Shown one piece after another: positions 7,633 to 16,490 of a stretch of DNA of 37,912 nt. A program made the position numbers and the translations under genes. The notes below the pieces were generated by a model. That model made no database searches and was not told where the DNA came from. It saw nothing but the letters and a program-made list of their open reading frames with translations. The DNA comes from Candidatus Eisenbacteria bacterium (GTDB lineage: Bacteria; Eisenbacteria; RBG-16-71-46; JASEGR01): the NCBI GenBank assembly GCA_030017955.1, contig JASEGR010000024.1, positions 1-37,912 of the forward strand, given 5' to 3'. Numbering within the stretch: the first letter of the stretch is position 1; the number at the start of each line of letters is the position of its first letter.

Positions 7633-7668
7633 TGAGACGTGTCCAACAAGGACACGTCTCATTCGTTT
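7633..7668 (+). terminator. Strong hairpin, rho-independent terminator candidate
   Basis: A perfect 12-base-pair stem TGAGACGTGTCC / GGACACGTCTCA (7633-7644 and 7650-7661) with loop AACAA, followed by TTCGTTT. It is the most stable simple hairpin in the packaging and head block and could lower expression between portal and the abundant scaffold/capsid genes, or stabilise the 5' end of the capsid mRNA. Confidence 0.6.
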
Positions 7669-7720
7669 ACTCACGTGGTGGTAGCCATCGCGGGAACCTG
7701 GCCGCGTACCAAGGGCAGCT

Positions 7721-8398
7721 ATGCCGACGGAGAATATGGCGAATGCTCCGGCAGATGTCGGAGCGGAGACGGATGCGTCTCTGTCTGAATCGCCAACGGA
7801 CGAAGCATCGCAGCCCGCCGCCTCGGTCGAAGCGGAGGAAGGGAAAGAGGCTAAGGATTTCCACGAACACCCGAGGTGGAAGGAGGTGATCGCTGAGCGT
7901 AACGAGTTGCGGGAGCAACTGGCGACCGTCTCAGAGAAGCTCGATGCGATTGTCGCCGCACAGGCACCGGTTCCAGAACCGGCGTCGGAGGACTGGCAGC
8001 CGAAGACTTGGGACGACGTGATGACGAAAGCGGAGGAGCGTGTTCTCGCGCGTCTCACGGAAACCCAGCGGCAGCAGTCGGAGCAGGCGCGGACGGAAGA
8101 TGCGGAACTCCAGAAAGCGCTCGCCGCGCTCCCGACTGGAGGTGCCGATCTCGATGAGCAGGCGTTCCTCACGTTCATGGTTGATCACGAATTGTCGAAC
8201 GTCGAAAAGGCGTACGCGCTCTACCAAACGATTGAGGGTAAACAATCTGCGGGGAGGAAACCGACAGCGCCGGTCGGTTCCTCAAAGAAGGGAAGCGATA
8301 CGGTACAGACCGTTCCTTCGGGCATTGAGGGAGCGGCACGTCGACCGTCATTCGACGATGCGTACGAAGCAGCGATCAGTGGACTCCATACGTCGTAG
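7721..8398 (+). CDS. Capsid scaffolding protein
   Basis: A 225-residue acidic, Ala/Glu/Gln-rich protein with a disordered N-terminus, a central coiled coil (WKEVIAERNELREQLATVSE, then AEERVLARLTETQRQQSEQA) and a C-terminal helix-forming segment. This composition and its position between portal and major capsid protein are typical of phage scaffolding proteins, which guide capsid assembly and are then removed. The T-ATG at 7721 was chosen; a second T-ATG at 7736 is in frame and equally possible. Confidence 0.75.
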   Translation: MPTENMANAPADVGAETDASLSESPTDEASQPAASVEAEEGKEAKDFHEHPRWKEVIAERNELREQLATVSEKLDAIVAAQAPVPEPASEDWQPKTWDDVMTKAEERVLARLTETQRQQSEQARTEDAELQKALAALPTGGADLDEQAFLTFMVDHELSNVEKAYALYQTIEGKQSAGRKPTAPVGSSKKGSDTVQTVPSGIEGAARRPSFDDAYEAAISGLHTS

Positions 8399-8417
8399 GG
8401 TGTTCGAAGAATAAGCT

Positions 8418-9482
8418 ATGCCAGCATTTACTGGATACGTCACGACCGTAACCAATGATCACTTTGTTCCTGTGGTTACGGATACCGTGCTCGGAGGCAA
8501 CGTCCTCACGGCGCGGTTGATTGCGAATGGGAAACGTTGGGTCGGAGAGACCCTCCGGTTCCCGGTCAAGACGGTACAGAACACATCCGGTGGGTCGTTC
8601 TTCGGCGGGGATACGCTGCTCACCACACAGGTGAACACGCGGCAGCTCCTCGGGTACGACCTCCGGCAGTGGTACCACGCAGTGGTTATTGCGAACGCGC
8701 AGCGTGCGGTGAACTCCGGGGACGCGGCGGTCATCAACCTCGTGAAGACGGAGATGGAGAGCGCTGCGCAGGACATGATCGACGATATCGGGGACATCGT
8801 GTACGGCAACGGGACAGGGAACGACAGTAAGAACTTCCTCGGGATGCAGGCGCTCATTGATGACGGGACGAACGTCGCCACCATCGGTGGGCTCGCCCGC
8901 GCCACGTTTACGACGCTTCAATCCACGCTCACGCCGACGATCGGAGTGCTCGAAATGAACGACCTTGCGGTGTCCTACGACGCGGCAACTGAAGGGAAAG
9001 ACCATCCGACGCTCATCGTGTGTCCGGAGGCGGTGTGGCGGTTCTTCGAAGGACTGCACCAGCCGACCATTCGTGCGAACTACGACGCCTATCAGGTCGT
9101 CGGAAGTCGTACGCCGAACGGACGATCGGTCCCGGCACACGCGCTCTCCGGTGAGCAGGGATTCTCCGCGCTCAACTTCCGTGGTGTCCCAGTCGTTGCG
9201 GACTCCAAGGCGACCGCGGGAACAATGTGGTTCATCAACGAGGACTACGTGAGCTGGTACGGACTTCCGCACCCGGACGCAGCGCCGAAGCCGTCCACGT
9301 CCTCGACGATTAGCGGCGTGTACTCGAAGTCACCGGCGCAGTCTGCGGGGATCGGGCTCTCGTGGAGTGGATGGAGACAACCCACGAATCAGGACGTTGT
9401 GGTTGGCTACTTCTTCCTCTACGGGAACTTGGTGACGAGGAACCCTGCACGGTGCTCAGTGATGACCGGGATTACCGGCTAA
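8418..9482 (+). CDS. Major capsid protein, HK97-fold type
   Basis: 354 residues. Consistent with the HK97 fold are a long helical spine region (AAVINLVKTEMESAAQDMIDD), a Gly-rich loop (VYGNGTGNDSKNFLG), a beta-rich A-domain with LIVCPEAVWRFF, the F-R-G-V-P-V-V-x-D segment (around residues 254-262) seen near the end of many capsid proteins, and the terminal GNLVTRNPARCSVMTGI. It follows the scaffold, as expected. The start PAFTGYVTTVTND is similar to other podovirus-type capsid proteins. Start T-ATG, no Shine-Dalgarno. Confidence 0.85.
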   Translation: MPAFTGYVTTVTNDHFVPVVTDTVLGGNVLTARLIANGKRWVGETLRFPVKTVQNTSGGSFFGGDTLLTTQVNTRQLLGYDLRQWYHAVVIANAQRAVNSGDAAVINLVKTEMESAAQDMIDDIGDIVYGNGTGNDSKNFLGMQALIDDGTNVATIGGLARATFTTLQSTLTPTIGVLEMNDLAVSYDAATEGKDHPTLIVCPEAVWRFFEGLHQPTIRANYDAYQVVGSRTPNGRSVPAHALSGEQGFSALNFRGVPVVADSKATAGTMWFINEDYVSWYGLPHPDAAPKPSTSSTISGVYSKSPAQSAGIGLSWSGWRQPTNQDVVVGYFFLYGNLVTRNPARCSVMTGITG

Positions 9483-9585
9483 TAGAAACTTGATTGTGTG
9501 GATTGACGGGCTCTCCTGGCGGTTCAGGGGCTAGGCGCTTAATGCGTCGGCAGGCACGAGCGGACCGTCATTCCATGCCACCGCT

Positions 9586-12396
9586 ATGGCAGTAACTAGA
9601 AACATTCGGGAGTACGTCCCAGCAGTTCGTGCAAACGATGCTGGGGTACTCCTCGTCCCGAGCCTCCAGCTCGTCCCTGCGGCGATCCCGGTGAACATTG
9701 CGAACGGGAGCCTCTGGTATGAAACCGCCATCGGCTTCCGATTCCGTGTGGAGGGGACGACGTTCACGATCCCGACGAGTGGTGGTGCGGGTGGGGTGAC
9801 AACGTGGGAAGATCTCATGTCCGGTGATACGACATTCGCTATCACGGGAACGGGGCTCACGATCACGCAGTCCACCGCAAACGCTGTTTTCACGTTCAAC
9901 AAGACGAACGTGGGAGCAGGTGCGATTATTGCGATCACGAACAGTGGGACCGGGGATGACATTACGGGGAACGCATCGAACTGGTCCGTGTCTGCCGCGG
10001 GTGCAGCGACCGTCGCGTCGCTCGTCTCGAATGGTGCGATTACCGGTACCTCGATCGCTGATGTAACCGCTGGCGCGACCCTCCAGGTGGATGGGAACGC
10101 TGCGGGTGGCGTGGACATCGGTTCCGTATCGACCGGCGCGATCACGCTTGGGCGAGCGACGACGATTACGACCGGTGGGCTCACGGTGTCCGATACCGGG
10201 ATTACGGTATCCGATGGGATTACCGATCTCATCGACAACTCGAATGTCCTCTCGGGATTCCGGCTCACGAATAACACCGTGACGACATTCGGTGCTGGTG
10301 GTTTGAATACCGGTGTCGCGTTGCTTCGGTCCACATCATTGACGACCGGATCGCTCCTCTCGCTCCAGCTCACGGAAACGGCACTCGCCGGTGGCTTCTA
10401 CCTCCGCTGCTTCGACGTAACTGACGGCGCCAACGTCTTTACGCTCGGTGAAAACGGCGCAGTGGTCATCACGGGCGCTGGCGGATCGGATGTCTTCACG
10501 ATCACCGCCGGTGACGTGGTGCTATCGGATAGCTCGCTCCTCATCACCGATGCGGATAATGCGGTGACGTTCTCCGTGACGAACAACACGGCGACGACTG
10601 CGAACGTCGTGGCATTCCAGGGATCGGGGGTGTTTACCGGTACGGGGACCAACGCGTTCGTCTCGATTGAGCCCTCAGGACTCACCACGGGGACATGCTT
10701 CGACATCGTGTCCGCGTCACTGACGACGGGGAATGGTGCAGTCTTCACGCTCAACGGAATGACGACGGGCATCGCGTGTCAGCTCTCCTCGACGGGAACG
10801 ATTCTCACGACTGGTGCCATGCTCGACATCGTGGCGGATTCCGCAACGACTGCCGGTGCCGGTGGAGCAGGGCGAGGGCTCGTTCGTGTGAGCGCCGATG
10901 CGTTGACGACTGGTGTCATCTTCGATCTCTCCTCGACCTCGGTGAACCTCGCCGCGGGTCTCCTCGCGGACTTCGATCACACCGCGTCGGGCACGATCGT
11001 GGCGAAGACTGCGCAGCTCGTGAACGTGACGGCGTCACGGACGAATACGGCGGCAGCCGCAATCTCCGATGACTACGACGCAGTGTCCATCACGCGGACG
11101 AATGTCGTGAATAACGCTGGTGGAACGCTGAACGCAGCGGGATCATCCCTCCGCATCGAGAGTATCTCCACGCAGACTGCAGGAACCCTTGAGGATACTG
11201 CGATTGGCTTGGAGATCGTGTTCACCGGTGGTGCGGAATCGCAGGGGAACGCCATTGATATCACGCACACGGGGACAACGGTTGGTCGAGCGATCAACAT
11301 TGCGGCATCGCAGACGACTCGTGACGGTGTCGTGCAGGTGACGGGGAACGCGGTGGATTCTGGTCGTCTCATCGTTGCGGATTGCAATGGCCTCACATCG
11401 GGGATTGGGCTGGAGGTGACGCACACAACTTCCGTTATTACGACGGGTTCGGTTGTGCGGATTACCTCAACGGGCATTGACACGGGTACCGGCCAGGGCA
11501 CGCTCCTCGATCTCGTGTCATCCGGGACGACCGCGGCAGAGGTTGTTTCCCTTGTTGCTGATGCACTCGCAACCGGTATCGGCTTCTTTGCGAGCCTCGA
11601 TGGGCTGACTACGGGTGAGGGGATGTTCCTGGAGCACACGACGTCGGTGATCGCCGATGGTGGGTCGCTTTTCCGGCTTCGTTCCACCGGTATTGATACC
11701 GGTGGTGCAACGAACGGAACGGTGTTCGATCTCATCTCCACGGCGCAGGTCGCCGGTGTCGTTGCGCTCCTCACGCCGTCGGCACTGACAACGGGGACCG
11801 CGCTCCGTGTGGTTGCCGATGCGCTGACAACGGGAATCATTCTCGACCTCGAAACTTCCGCTGCCGGACTGACAACGGGACTCTACCTGCGATGCTTCAA
11901 CGGAGCGGCGGTAGACTTCTCGATCGGTGCTGATGCGGCGATCGTGCAGAACTCGGGACTCAACACGACGGTGTACTCGCTCCTCGCCGATACCGCAACG
12001 ACACTCGGTGCCGGTGTGAATGATGGCATCTTCAATCTCTCCGGTGATGGACTCACCACGGGGACTGCACTGAACATCGGCCTCACGGAGGGGACACTCA
12101 CGACCGGTCGATACCTCAAGTGCTGGGATGTCACGGCTGGCGTCGAAGTCGCTGCGATTGAGGAGGATGGTGAAGTCTTTGTTGCCGGTGGCCGAGCAAC
12201 TACAGCCGGTGGTGCGGACGCCATCAACATCGGGACTTCTGCGGCGATCAAGGTTGCATGGGGTTCCGGTGCGCCGACGTATACCGCGCCACAGGGTTCG
12301 CTCTACCTCCGAACGGATGGATCGAGTACGAGCACGCGGTTATACGTCAATACCGACGGCGCCGGAACATGGACGAACGTAACGACCGCAGCATAA
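9586..12396 (+). CDS. Large LTTG-repeat structural protein (fibre-like)
   Basis: 936 residues, rich in Thr, Gly, Ala and Ser and poor in charge. The body is built of irregular repeats of 15-25 residues with the signature (S/D)xLTTGxxLxL, for example DALTTGVIFDLSS and DALTTGIILDLETS, which suggests a beta-solenoid. A longer unit, LTTGxYLxCxDxxxGxxxxxIxxDG, occurs three times (encoded near 10390, 11878 and 12106). The C-terminus, GSLYLRTDGSSTSTRLYVNT, is a module common in phage fibre proteins. Probably a virion appendage or capsid fibre. No enzymatic motif seen. Confidence 0.75.
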   Translation: MAVTRNIREYVPAVRANDAGVLLVPSLQLVPAAIPVNIANGSLWYETAIGFRFRVEGTTFTIPTSGGAGGVTTWEDLMSGDTTFAITGTGLTITQSTANAVFTFNKTNVGAGAIIAITNSGTGDDITGNASNWSVSAAGAATVASLVSNGAITGTSIADVTAGATLQVDGNAAGGVDIGSVSTGAITLGRATTITTGGLTVSDTGITVSDGITDLIDNSNVLSGFRLTNNTVTTFGAGGLNTGVALLRSTSLTTGSLLSLQLTETALAGGFYLRCFDVTDGANVFTLGENGAVVITGAGGSDVFTITAGDVVLSDSSLLITDADNAVTFSVTNNTATTANVVAFQGSGVFTGTGTNAFVSIEPSGLTTGTCFDIVSASLTTGNGAVFTLNGMTTGIACQLSSTGTILTTGAMLDIVADSATTAGAGGAGRGLVRVSADALTTGVIFDLSSTSVNLAAGLLADFDHTASGTIVAKTAQLVNVTASRTNTAAAAISDDYDAVSITRTNVVNNAGGTLNAAGSSLRIESISTQTAGTLEDTAIGLEIVFTGGAESQGNAIDITHTGTTVGRAINIAASQTTRDGVVQVTGNAVDSGRLIVADCNGLTSGIGLEVTHTTSVITTGSVVRITSTGIDTGTGQGTLLDLVSSGTTAAEVVSLVADALATGIGFFASLDGLTTGEGMFLEHTTSVIADGGSLFRLRSTGIDTGGATNGTVFDLISTAQVAGVVALLTPSALTTGTALRVVADALTTGIILDLETSAAGLTTGLYLRCFNGAAVDFSIGADAAIVQNSGLNTTVYSLLADTATTLGAGVNDGIFNLSGDGLTTGTALNIGLTEGTLTTGRYLKCWDVTAGVEVAAIEEDGEVFVAGGRATTAGGADAINIGTSAAIKVAWGSGAPTYTAPQGSLYLRTDGSSTSTRLYVNTDGAGTWTNVTTAA

Positions 12397-12432
12397 AAGG
12401 TCGTGATTCGTAATTGAGTGCACAAGACGTAT

Positions 12433-12918
12433 ATGGCACGCAAAGAAGTCTGGCTTACCGAACTTGGTGCGAATACGACGACGCAAGAAGACGAACCCGG
12501 TCGTATTCGTGAGGAGTGGGATTCCACCTTGGGGACACGTCGATTCCGGTACGTTCAGGTCCATGCGACCTCCGCAGCGGTGGCGAACGGAACACCGATG
12601 ATGATGCGGAACGTCGCTGGGACAGTCGTGACGACCGTCATTGCGGATGCGTCACGGAACCAGCCGGCTGGTGTCGGACGCGGTGTCATTGCCGCGGGGA
12701 GCTTCGGGTGGATTCAGATCTACGGAGAGCACACCGCGGTCATCACGAATGGGGATGACGACATCGCGGATGGCGACAACATTATCTACTCTGCGACGGC
12801 AGCGCAGGTGGATAGCGTCGCAGCGGGGACTGCGCCGACGTTCATGCGGATCGGCGTCGCCGTGGCAGCAGACGTGGATGCCGCGAACACGGTCGATACG
12901 TTCCTCACGCTCGGCTAA
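12433..12918 (+). CDS. Capsid decoration-like protein
   Basis: 161 residues from T-ATG at 12433; an earlier TTG/ATG at 12418 is less likely. It is a beta-rich protein with the pattern GVGRGVIAAGSFGWIQIYG, then ADGDNIIYSATA and a C-terminal TFMRIGVAVAADVDAAN. This G-x-W-I-Q...A-G-D...G-V-A-x-A layout resembles small head proteins that coat or cement the capsid surface (compare the DUF2190 family). The role is inferred from pattern and location between capsid and fibre genes. Confidence 0.55.
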   Translation: MARKEVWLTELGANTTTQEDEPGRIREEWDSTLGTRRFRYVQVHATSAAVANGTPMMMRNVAGTVVTTVIADASRNQPAGVGRGVIAAGSFGWIQIYGEHTAVITNGDDDIADGDNIIYSATAAQVDSVAAGTAPTFMRIGVAVAADVDAANTVDTFLTLG

Positions 12919-12940
12919 CCGATGCGCGAGGACGTGAACA

Positions 12941-12974
12941 CCCCTGGGTTCGGCGATCGACCCGAACCCGGGGG
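12941..12974 (+). terminator. Very stable GC hairpin
   Basis: CCCCTGGGTTCGG (12941-12953) pairs with CCGAACCCGGGGG (12962-12974): 13 pairs with one G-U, loop CGATCGAC. There is no T run after it, so it may be a processing or mRNA-stability element rather than an intrinsic terminator. It lies between the decoration-like gene and the 104-residue protein. Confidence 0.45.
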
Positions 12975-12997
12975 GGCGCCCAGTGCATTCGACTCGT

Positions 12998-13312
12998 ATG
13001 GATGGCAAGAAGATCATCACCGTGACGTTCAAGAATCCGACTAGGGAGGACTTCACATGGAATTGGGATGGCGAGGCGTATACGTTCCCTGCGGGATCGG
13101 CGGCGCAAATGCCCGAATGGCTGGCGCGGCACTTCGCACGGCACCTCGCATGGCGTGAGTGCTGCCGACAGTTCGGAAAGAACAAGTTTGGAAAGGAGAA
13201 AGTTCGGGAGATTGCGCTGTCCTATCTCACGTACGCAGAGCGCGCGGACGAGCCGGAACCGGAGGAGAAGCAGAAGAAGCGCATCCCGATTGCTGAGGTT
13301 TCCGCGTCGTAA
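12998..13312 (+). CDS. Small head-associated protein, 104 aa
   Basis: T-ATG start at 12998, rather than the ATG at 12983. The pattern IITVTFKNPTREDFTWNWDG, then EAYTFPAGSAAQMPEWLARH and FARHLAWREC, recurs in uncharacterised phage proteins encoded next to capsid genes (compare N-x-T-x-x-D-F-x-W-x-Y-D-G...Y-x-F-P-A-G). The C-terminus is charged and probably disordered (EPEPEEKQKKR). A structural or head-completion role is inferred from context only. Confidence 0.6.
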   Translation: MDGKKIITVTFKNPTREDFTWNWDGEAYTFPAGSAAQMPEWLARHFARHLAWRECCRQFGKNKFGKEKVREIALSYLTYAERADEPEPEEKQKKRIPIAEVSAS

Positions 13313-13317
13313 ACGCT

Positions 13318-13638
13318 ATGCGACTCCCACGCGACAACAACTTTCAGACGATCCAAGCGGTGCGGACATTCCAGACGCAGGATGCTGCTGCGACGCCGAA
13401 CAACTCACCGTTCAACTATACGGACGCAGTGACAACGCTCACCGTCCCCGGTGATGCGATGTTTCTCTACGTCCGACCAACGACATTGCTCCGCGTCTCT
13501 GAACAGGCGGCGATGACGCGGTACTTCCTCGTCGATCCTGGGATTGAGACCTCCATTCCCGTCGTGGATACCGCGAGTGTCTTCATCACCCGGGATGCGG
13601 CGAACGGATCGGTGACGTTCCGCTTCGACATGACCTAA
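13318..13638 (+). CDS. Hypothetical virion protein, 106 aa
   Basis: Starts at T-ATG five bases after the preceding stop. Predominantly beta-strand composition with little charge (TTLTVPGDAMFLYVRPTTLL; SVFITRDAANGSVTFRFDMT). No known motif. Its place among head and fibre genes and its translational spacing suggest a small structural protein. Confidence 0.6.
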   Translation: MRLPRDNNFQTIQAVRTFQTQDAAATPNNSPFNYTDAVTTLTVPGDAMFLYVRPTTLLRVSEQAAMTRYFLVDPGIETSIPVVDTASVFITRDAANGSVTFRFDMT

Positions 13639-13695
13639 GAATCGGTAACTTGATCGCTGCGCGCCCATCTCCGTGGCTTCTCAGCGGTCACCACT

Positions 13696-15552
13696 ATGCT
13701 CCGCAGTCAGACGCACGGCGTTCCGACGACGCTCATTCGTAACCAAACGTTCACGGTCCTCGATGGTGCGACCGTCGGATTTACCATTCAGGGAGTCGCA
13801 GGGCAGACTGCGGACATCCTTCGTGTCCTCAACAGCGCAGGGACCACGATGCTCGGAGTTACCGCTGCGGGGAATGTCACCATTGCGGGGAGTATCACAG
13901 CGGTCATCGACGAAACGCTTACTGGAAATGCGACCCTTTCTGGGAATCTTTCCGTTACCGGAACATCAACACTCACGGGGGCAGTCACCGTTTCAAACGG
14001 AATCACGGTCACGAACGGGATCACGTCGGATACCGCTACGATCAGTGGTCTCACGACGACGAACTCGCTCTCCGTGGTCGGTTCGGCAACCGTCGGGACG
14101 AACCTCGTTGTCGGTGCAACGACGACCACGCAGGCGCTCACGGTGACGGGACTCGCCACATTTCTCGGGGGGATTACGCTCGACGAGATGATTACGTGGA
14201 CGGCGGGAGAAGCGGTGACCGCGACAGCCTATCAGATCGGTCGTGATGCGGACGCCACGAACCAGCTCCATTTCAATATTCCGACCGGTGCGGCGATGGA
14301 GTTCTCCGTGAACGACGTCCGGAGGATGACACTCGATGCGAACGGGAGACTGGGAGTAGGAATTGCTGCATCAGATACTCAAATCCATGTCGCTGGTGCG
14401 CATGTCGGCAATCGAGGATTGATCTACATTGATAGTTCAGATCACGGCTACATTGGGCTCAATGGGGCTGCGGCAAGTCAAGAGGGGTTCTTTTTCATGA
14501 AAGCGGGGACATCGGAGTGGTTGTTGGGTATCCCAGAGGCAGTAAATGGAGATCGGGTGCAATTCGCAGAAGGATCCGATTTGAATACGAATGTTAGATT
14601 TGCGGTTGCTGCGGGAGGCAATATTGGTTTCGGTATTGCCGCTCCTACCGCCTTCGCTCATTTCGTAGGGGTTGCGCAAACATCGGGTGCACCAACTAGC
14701 CTACTCTTTACGGGCGCAGCACACACTGGAATTACTGCTGCGACGGAATCCATTGGTGCCAACTTCAACTTCTCCGCGACGAAAACGTGGGCGGCGGGCG
14801 CCGGTCCACTCGCCACGCAACGTGAGGTGCTCTTTCAAGCCCCGACGTACGTGGGAAACGCGGGAGGCGCATTGACGATCACCCAAGCGGCAACCGTTGC
14901 AATTACCGGAGCGCCAACACAGGGGGCGAACATGACGCTCACTGCCACTGATGCGCTGTGGGTGCAAGCGGGTCGTATTCGGTTCGACGATGCCCTCCAC
15001 TGGAACACCGGTGTTGCGATCGTCGCAGGAGATTACTCCGTGAGCCGTGATGCGGACCCCACGAACCAGATGCACGTGAACGTACCGACAGGAGCAACGA
15101 TGGAGTTCTCTGTGAACGATGTGGCGGTATGGACGAGTGGAGCATCTGTCTTTACGACCACGGCGAATACCGACGTGAACATGAGCGCCGGCGGACGACT
15201 CTACGGTGGTGGCGTCCAGATCAACTCACAAACGCTTGCCGCAAACACGAACCTCACTTTGGATGAGAATGATGGACACGTTGTCATCACGACCGGGGCA
15301 GTATCCGTTAATACCATCACGCTCCCTGCTGCATCGGGGAATGAGGGGATGATCGTATCGTTCTACATCACGACCGATGGTGGGCAGAACGCAAACATCG
15401 TTCGTGCCGGTGCAGACGTGATTCAGAATGGGAGTGCCGATCTCTCGAATACGCAGGTTGCACTCGATGATGCCGGGGACTACCTCATGCTGGAGTGCAT
15501 CTCCAGCACAATGTGGCAGGTCGTGGTGAACAGTGGTGGAACGGTGACCTGA
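13696..15552 (+). CDS. Fibre-like structural protein with beta-repeat N-terminal half
   Basis: 618 residues. The N-terminal 150 residues carry short hexapeptide-like repeats (LTGNATLSGNLSVTGTSTLT), suggesting a trimeric beta-helix. The unit AxxYxxxRDADxTNQxHxNxPTGAxMEFSVNDV occurs twice. Residues about 330-415 share a block with the protein at 20484 (TGAAHTGITAATES..., PLATQREVLFQAPTY..., ITGAP). The C-terminus (LTLDENDGHVVITTGAVSVN and on) is a domain common at the ends of phage fibres. Probably a tail or head fibre. Confidence 0.7.
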   Translation: MLRSQTHGVPTTLIRNQTFTVLDGATVGFTIQGVAGQTADILRVLNSAGTTMLGVTAAGNVTIAGSITAVIDETLTGNATLSGNLSVTGTSTLTGAVTVSNGITVTNGITSDTATISGLTTTNSLSVVGSATVGTNLVVGATTTTQALTVTGLATFLGGITLDEMITWTAGEAVTATAYQIGRDADATNQLHFNIPTGAAMEFSVNDVRRMTLDANGRLGVGIAASDTQIHVAGAHVGNRGLIYIDSSDHGYIGLNGAAASQEGFFFMKAGTSEWLLGIPEAVNGDRVQFAEGSDLNTNVRFAVAAGGNIGFGIAAPTAFAHFVGVAQTSGAPTSLLFTGAAHTGITAATESIGANFNFSATKTWAAGAGPLATQREVLFQAPTYVGNAGGALTITQAATVAITGAPTQGANMTLTATDALWVQAGRIRFDDALHWNTGVAIVAGDYSVSRDADPTNQMHVNVPTGATMEFSVNDVAVWTSGASVFTTTANTDVNMSAGGRLYGGGVQINSQTLAANTNLTLDENDGHVVITTGAVSVNTITLPAASGNEGMIVSFYITTDGGQNANIVRAGADVIQNGSADLSNTQVALDDAGDYLMLECISSTMWQVVVNSGGTVT

Positions 15553-15553
15553 T

Positions 15554-15787
15554 ATGCCACAGAAGTTCACGACGACCATGGAGCGAGTCGCATCACTGGA
15601 GACCGATGTGAAGAACTTTCGTGGAGAGATTGGTGTGCGATTCAACGCATTGGATGAAAGTCTCTGCGACATCAAGGATAACCATATCCATGCGCTCCAG
15701 GAACGTATGGATCAGCACCAACGATTGTTGTACGGCGTAGCGTTGACCGCACTCGTGAATATCATCGTGTCATTCATCGTGAAATGA
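15554..15787 (+). CDS. Small membrane protein, XhlA/holin-like
   Basis: 77 residues. A helical coiled region (ERVASLETDVKNFRGEIGVR, then HALQERMDQHQ) is followed by one C-terminal transmembrane segment (LLYGVALTALVNIIVSFIVK) ending right at the membrane. This is the layout of haemolysin XhlA-type proteins that work with holins, and it precedes the peptidase gene at 17022. The start is T-ATG directly after the fibre stop. Confidence 0.6.
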   Translation: MPQKFTTTMERVASLETDVKNFRGEIGVRFNALDESLCDIKDNHIHALQERMDQHQRLLYGVALTALVNIIVSFIVK

Positions 15788-15789
15788 CT

Positions 15790-16125
15790 ATGGCATTCGT
15801 TCCATTCCGAAAAGAGGGAGCATGGGAGTTGTGGGGAACGACATACCCAGAGAATGCACAATGTTCCGATGGTGCCGCGTGCACTGCGAAGTATCACCTC
15901 GTGAGTAGTGATCGAAAGACTGTTCAGGGGTTCCAAGCATTCCCCGAGGCGGAAACGCAGTTTGTACAATGGACCGGTGGCCTCCGGCATCGGTTCGGTG
16001 AGACCCAACTAGAGAACGGCAAAATCGTTGAGCTTCCTGCGCGCGCGCTTCAACGAAAGGAGCGCGAAGAAAAAGAACGAAAGGAGAAAAAATCGCAGGA
16101 AGCGCCACGAGGACGTGCGGGATGA
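15790..16125 (+). CDS. Hypothetical protein, 111 aa
   Basis: Starts at T-ATG 15790; another ATG at 15784 overlaps the previous stop (ATGACTATG) and is in frame. The N-terminal 80 residues look globular and aromatic (FRKEGAWELWGTTYPENAQC). The C-terminus is a highly charged helix (RALQRKEREEKERKEKKSQE). No family recognised. Two cysteines near residues 25 and 31 could be a metal site or disulfide. Confidence 0.6.
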   Translation: MAFVPFRKEGAWELWGTTYPENAQCSDGAACTAKYHLVSSDRKTVQGFQAFPEAETQFVQWTGGLRHRFGETQLENGKIVELPARALQRKEREEKERKEKKSQEAPRGRAG

Positions 16126-16170
16126 TTGAACGTCCTTTCACAAGGGACATACGACGGAAGGAGGTGCGAC

Positions 16171-16392
16171 GTGAGCGAAGAGAGGTTCAAGGAGATCGCT
16201 ATTCAGCATCTCCGAAGGACGGTACGCAAGTATCTGGAGCGACATCAGAACACGCAAGCGAGTCGGGCGCCGTTGCTCGAAGGAATCCGAAAAGCGGCAA
16301 GGCACGCGGAGCAGGCCGGTATTCCTATCAAGGAAGTCGATGCCATCGTCATGGAGGAAGCGAATCGGTGGTACGACGGAGATCCAAAGTGA
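16171..16392 (+). CDS. Small helical protein, 73 aa, with a rare Shine-Dalgarno
   Basis: GTG start at 16171, preceded six bases upstream by AAGGAGG, the only strong Shine-Dalgarno sequence I found ahead of a gene here. The protein is helical and basic (FKEIAIQHLRRTVRKYLERH) with a second helix pair (GIPIKEVDAIVMEEANRWYD). No family recognised. The SD/GTG start differs from almost all neighbours and may mark a recently acquired gene or a need for different expression. Confidence 0.5.
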   Translation: MSEERFKEIAIQHLRRTVRKYLERHQNTQASRAPLLEGIRKAARHAEQAGIPIKEVDAIVMEEANRWYDGDPK

Positions 16393-16472
16393 TCCTTCAG
16401 GGGAGTACGTGACCTCTCATGGACAGTGCGGTGACGCCGTTCATGCCGATCCGCACTGTCCCGATCCTTCAG
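16391..16472 (+). repeat. Hairpin flanked by 10-base direct repeats
   Basis: GATCCTTCAG occurs at 16391-16400 and again at 16463-16472. Between the copies is an 11-base-pair hairpin, GGACAGTGCGG (16421-16431) with CCGCACTGTCC (16451-16461) and a 19-base loop. A 24-codon T-ATG ORF (16476-16550) follows and runs into the 3' end of the dead HNH gene. The arrangement may mark the edge of the HNH insertion or a transcription-control element. Confidence 0.4.
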
Positions 16473-16490
16473 TATATGACGAATGCGAAA

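Noticed and set aside
7561-7635. 24-codon ORF (MNGQAGAWWMHLAHGSHACP...) in the hairpin before scaffold
   Set aside because: Start is A-ATG rather than T-ATG, and the two 11-base arms are perfectly complementary, favouring an RNA structure. Kept as a weak alternative.
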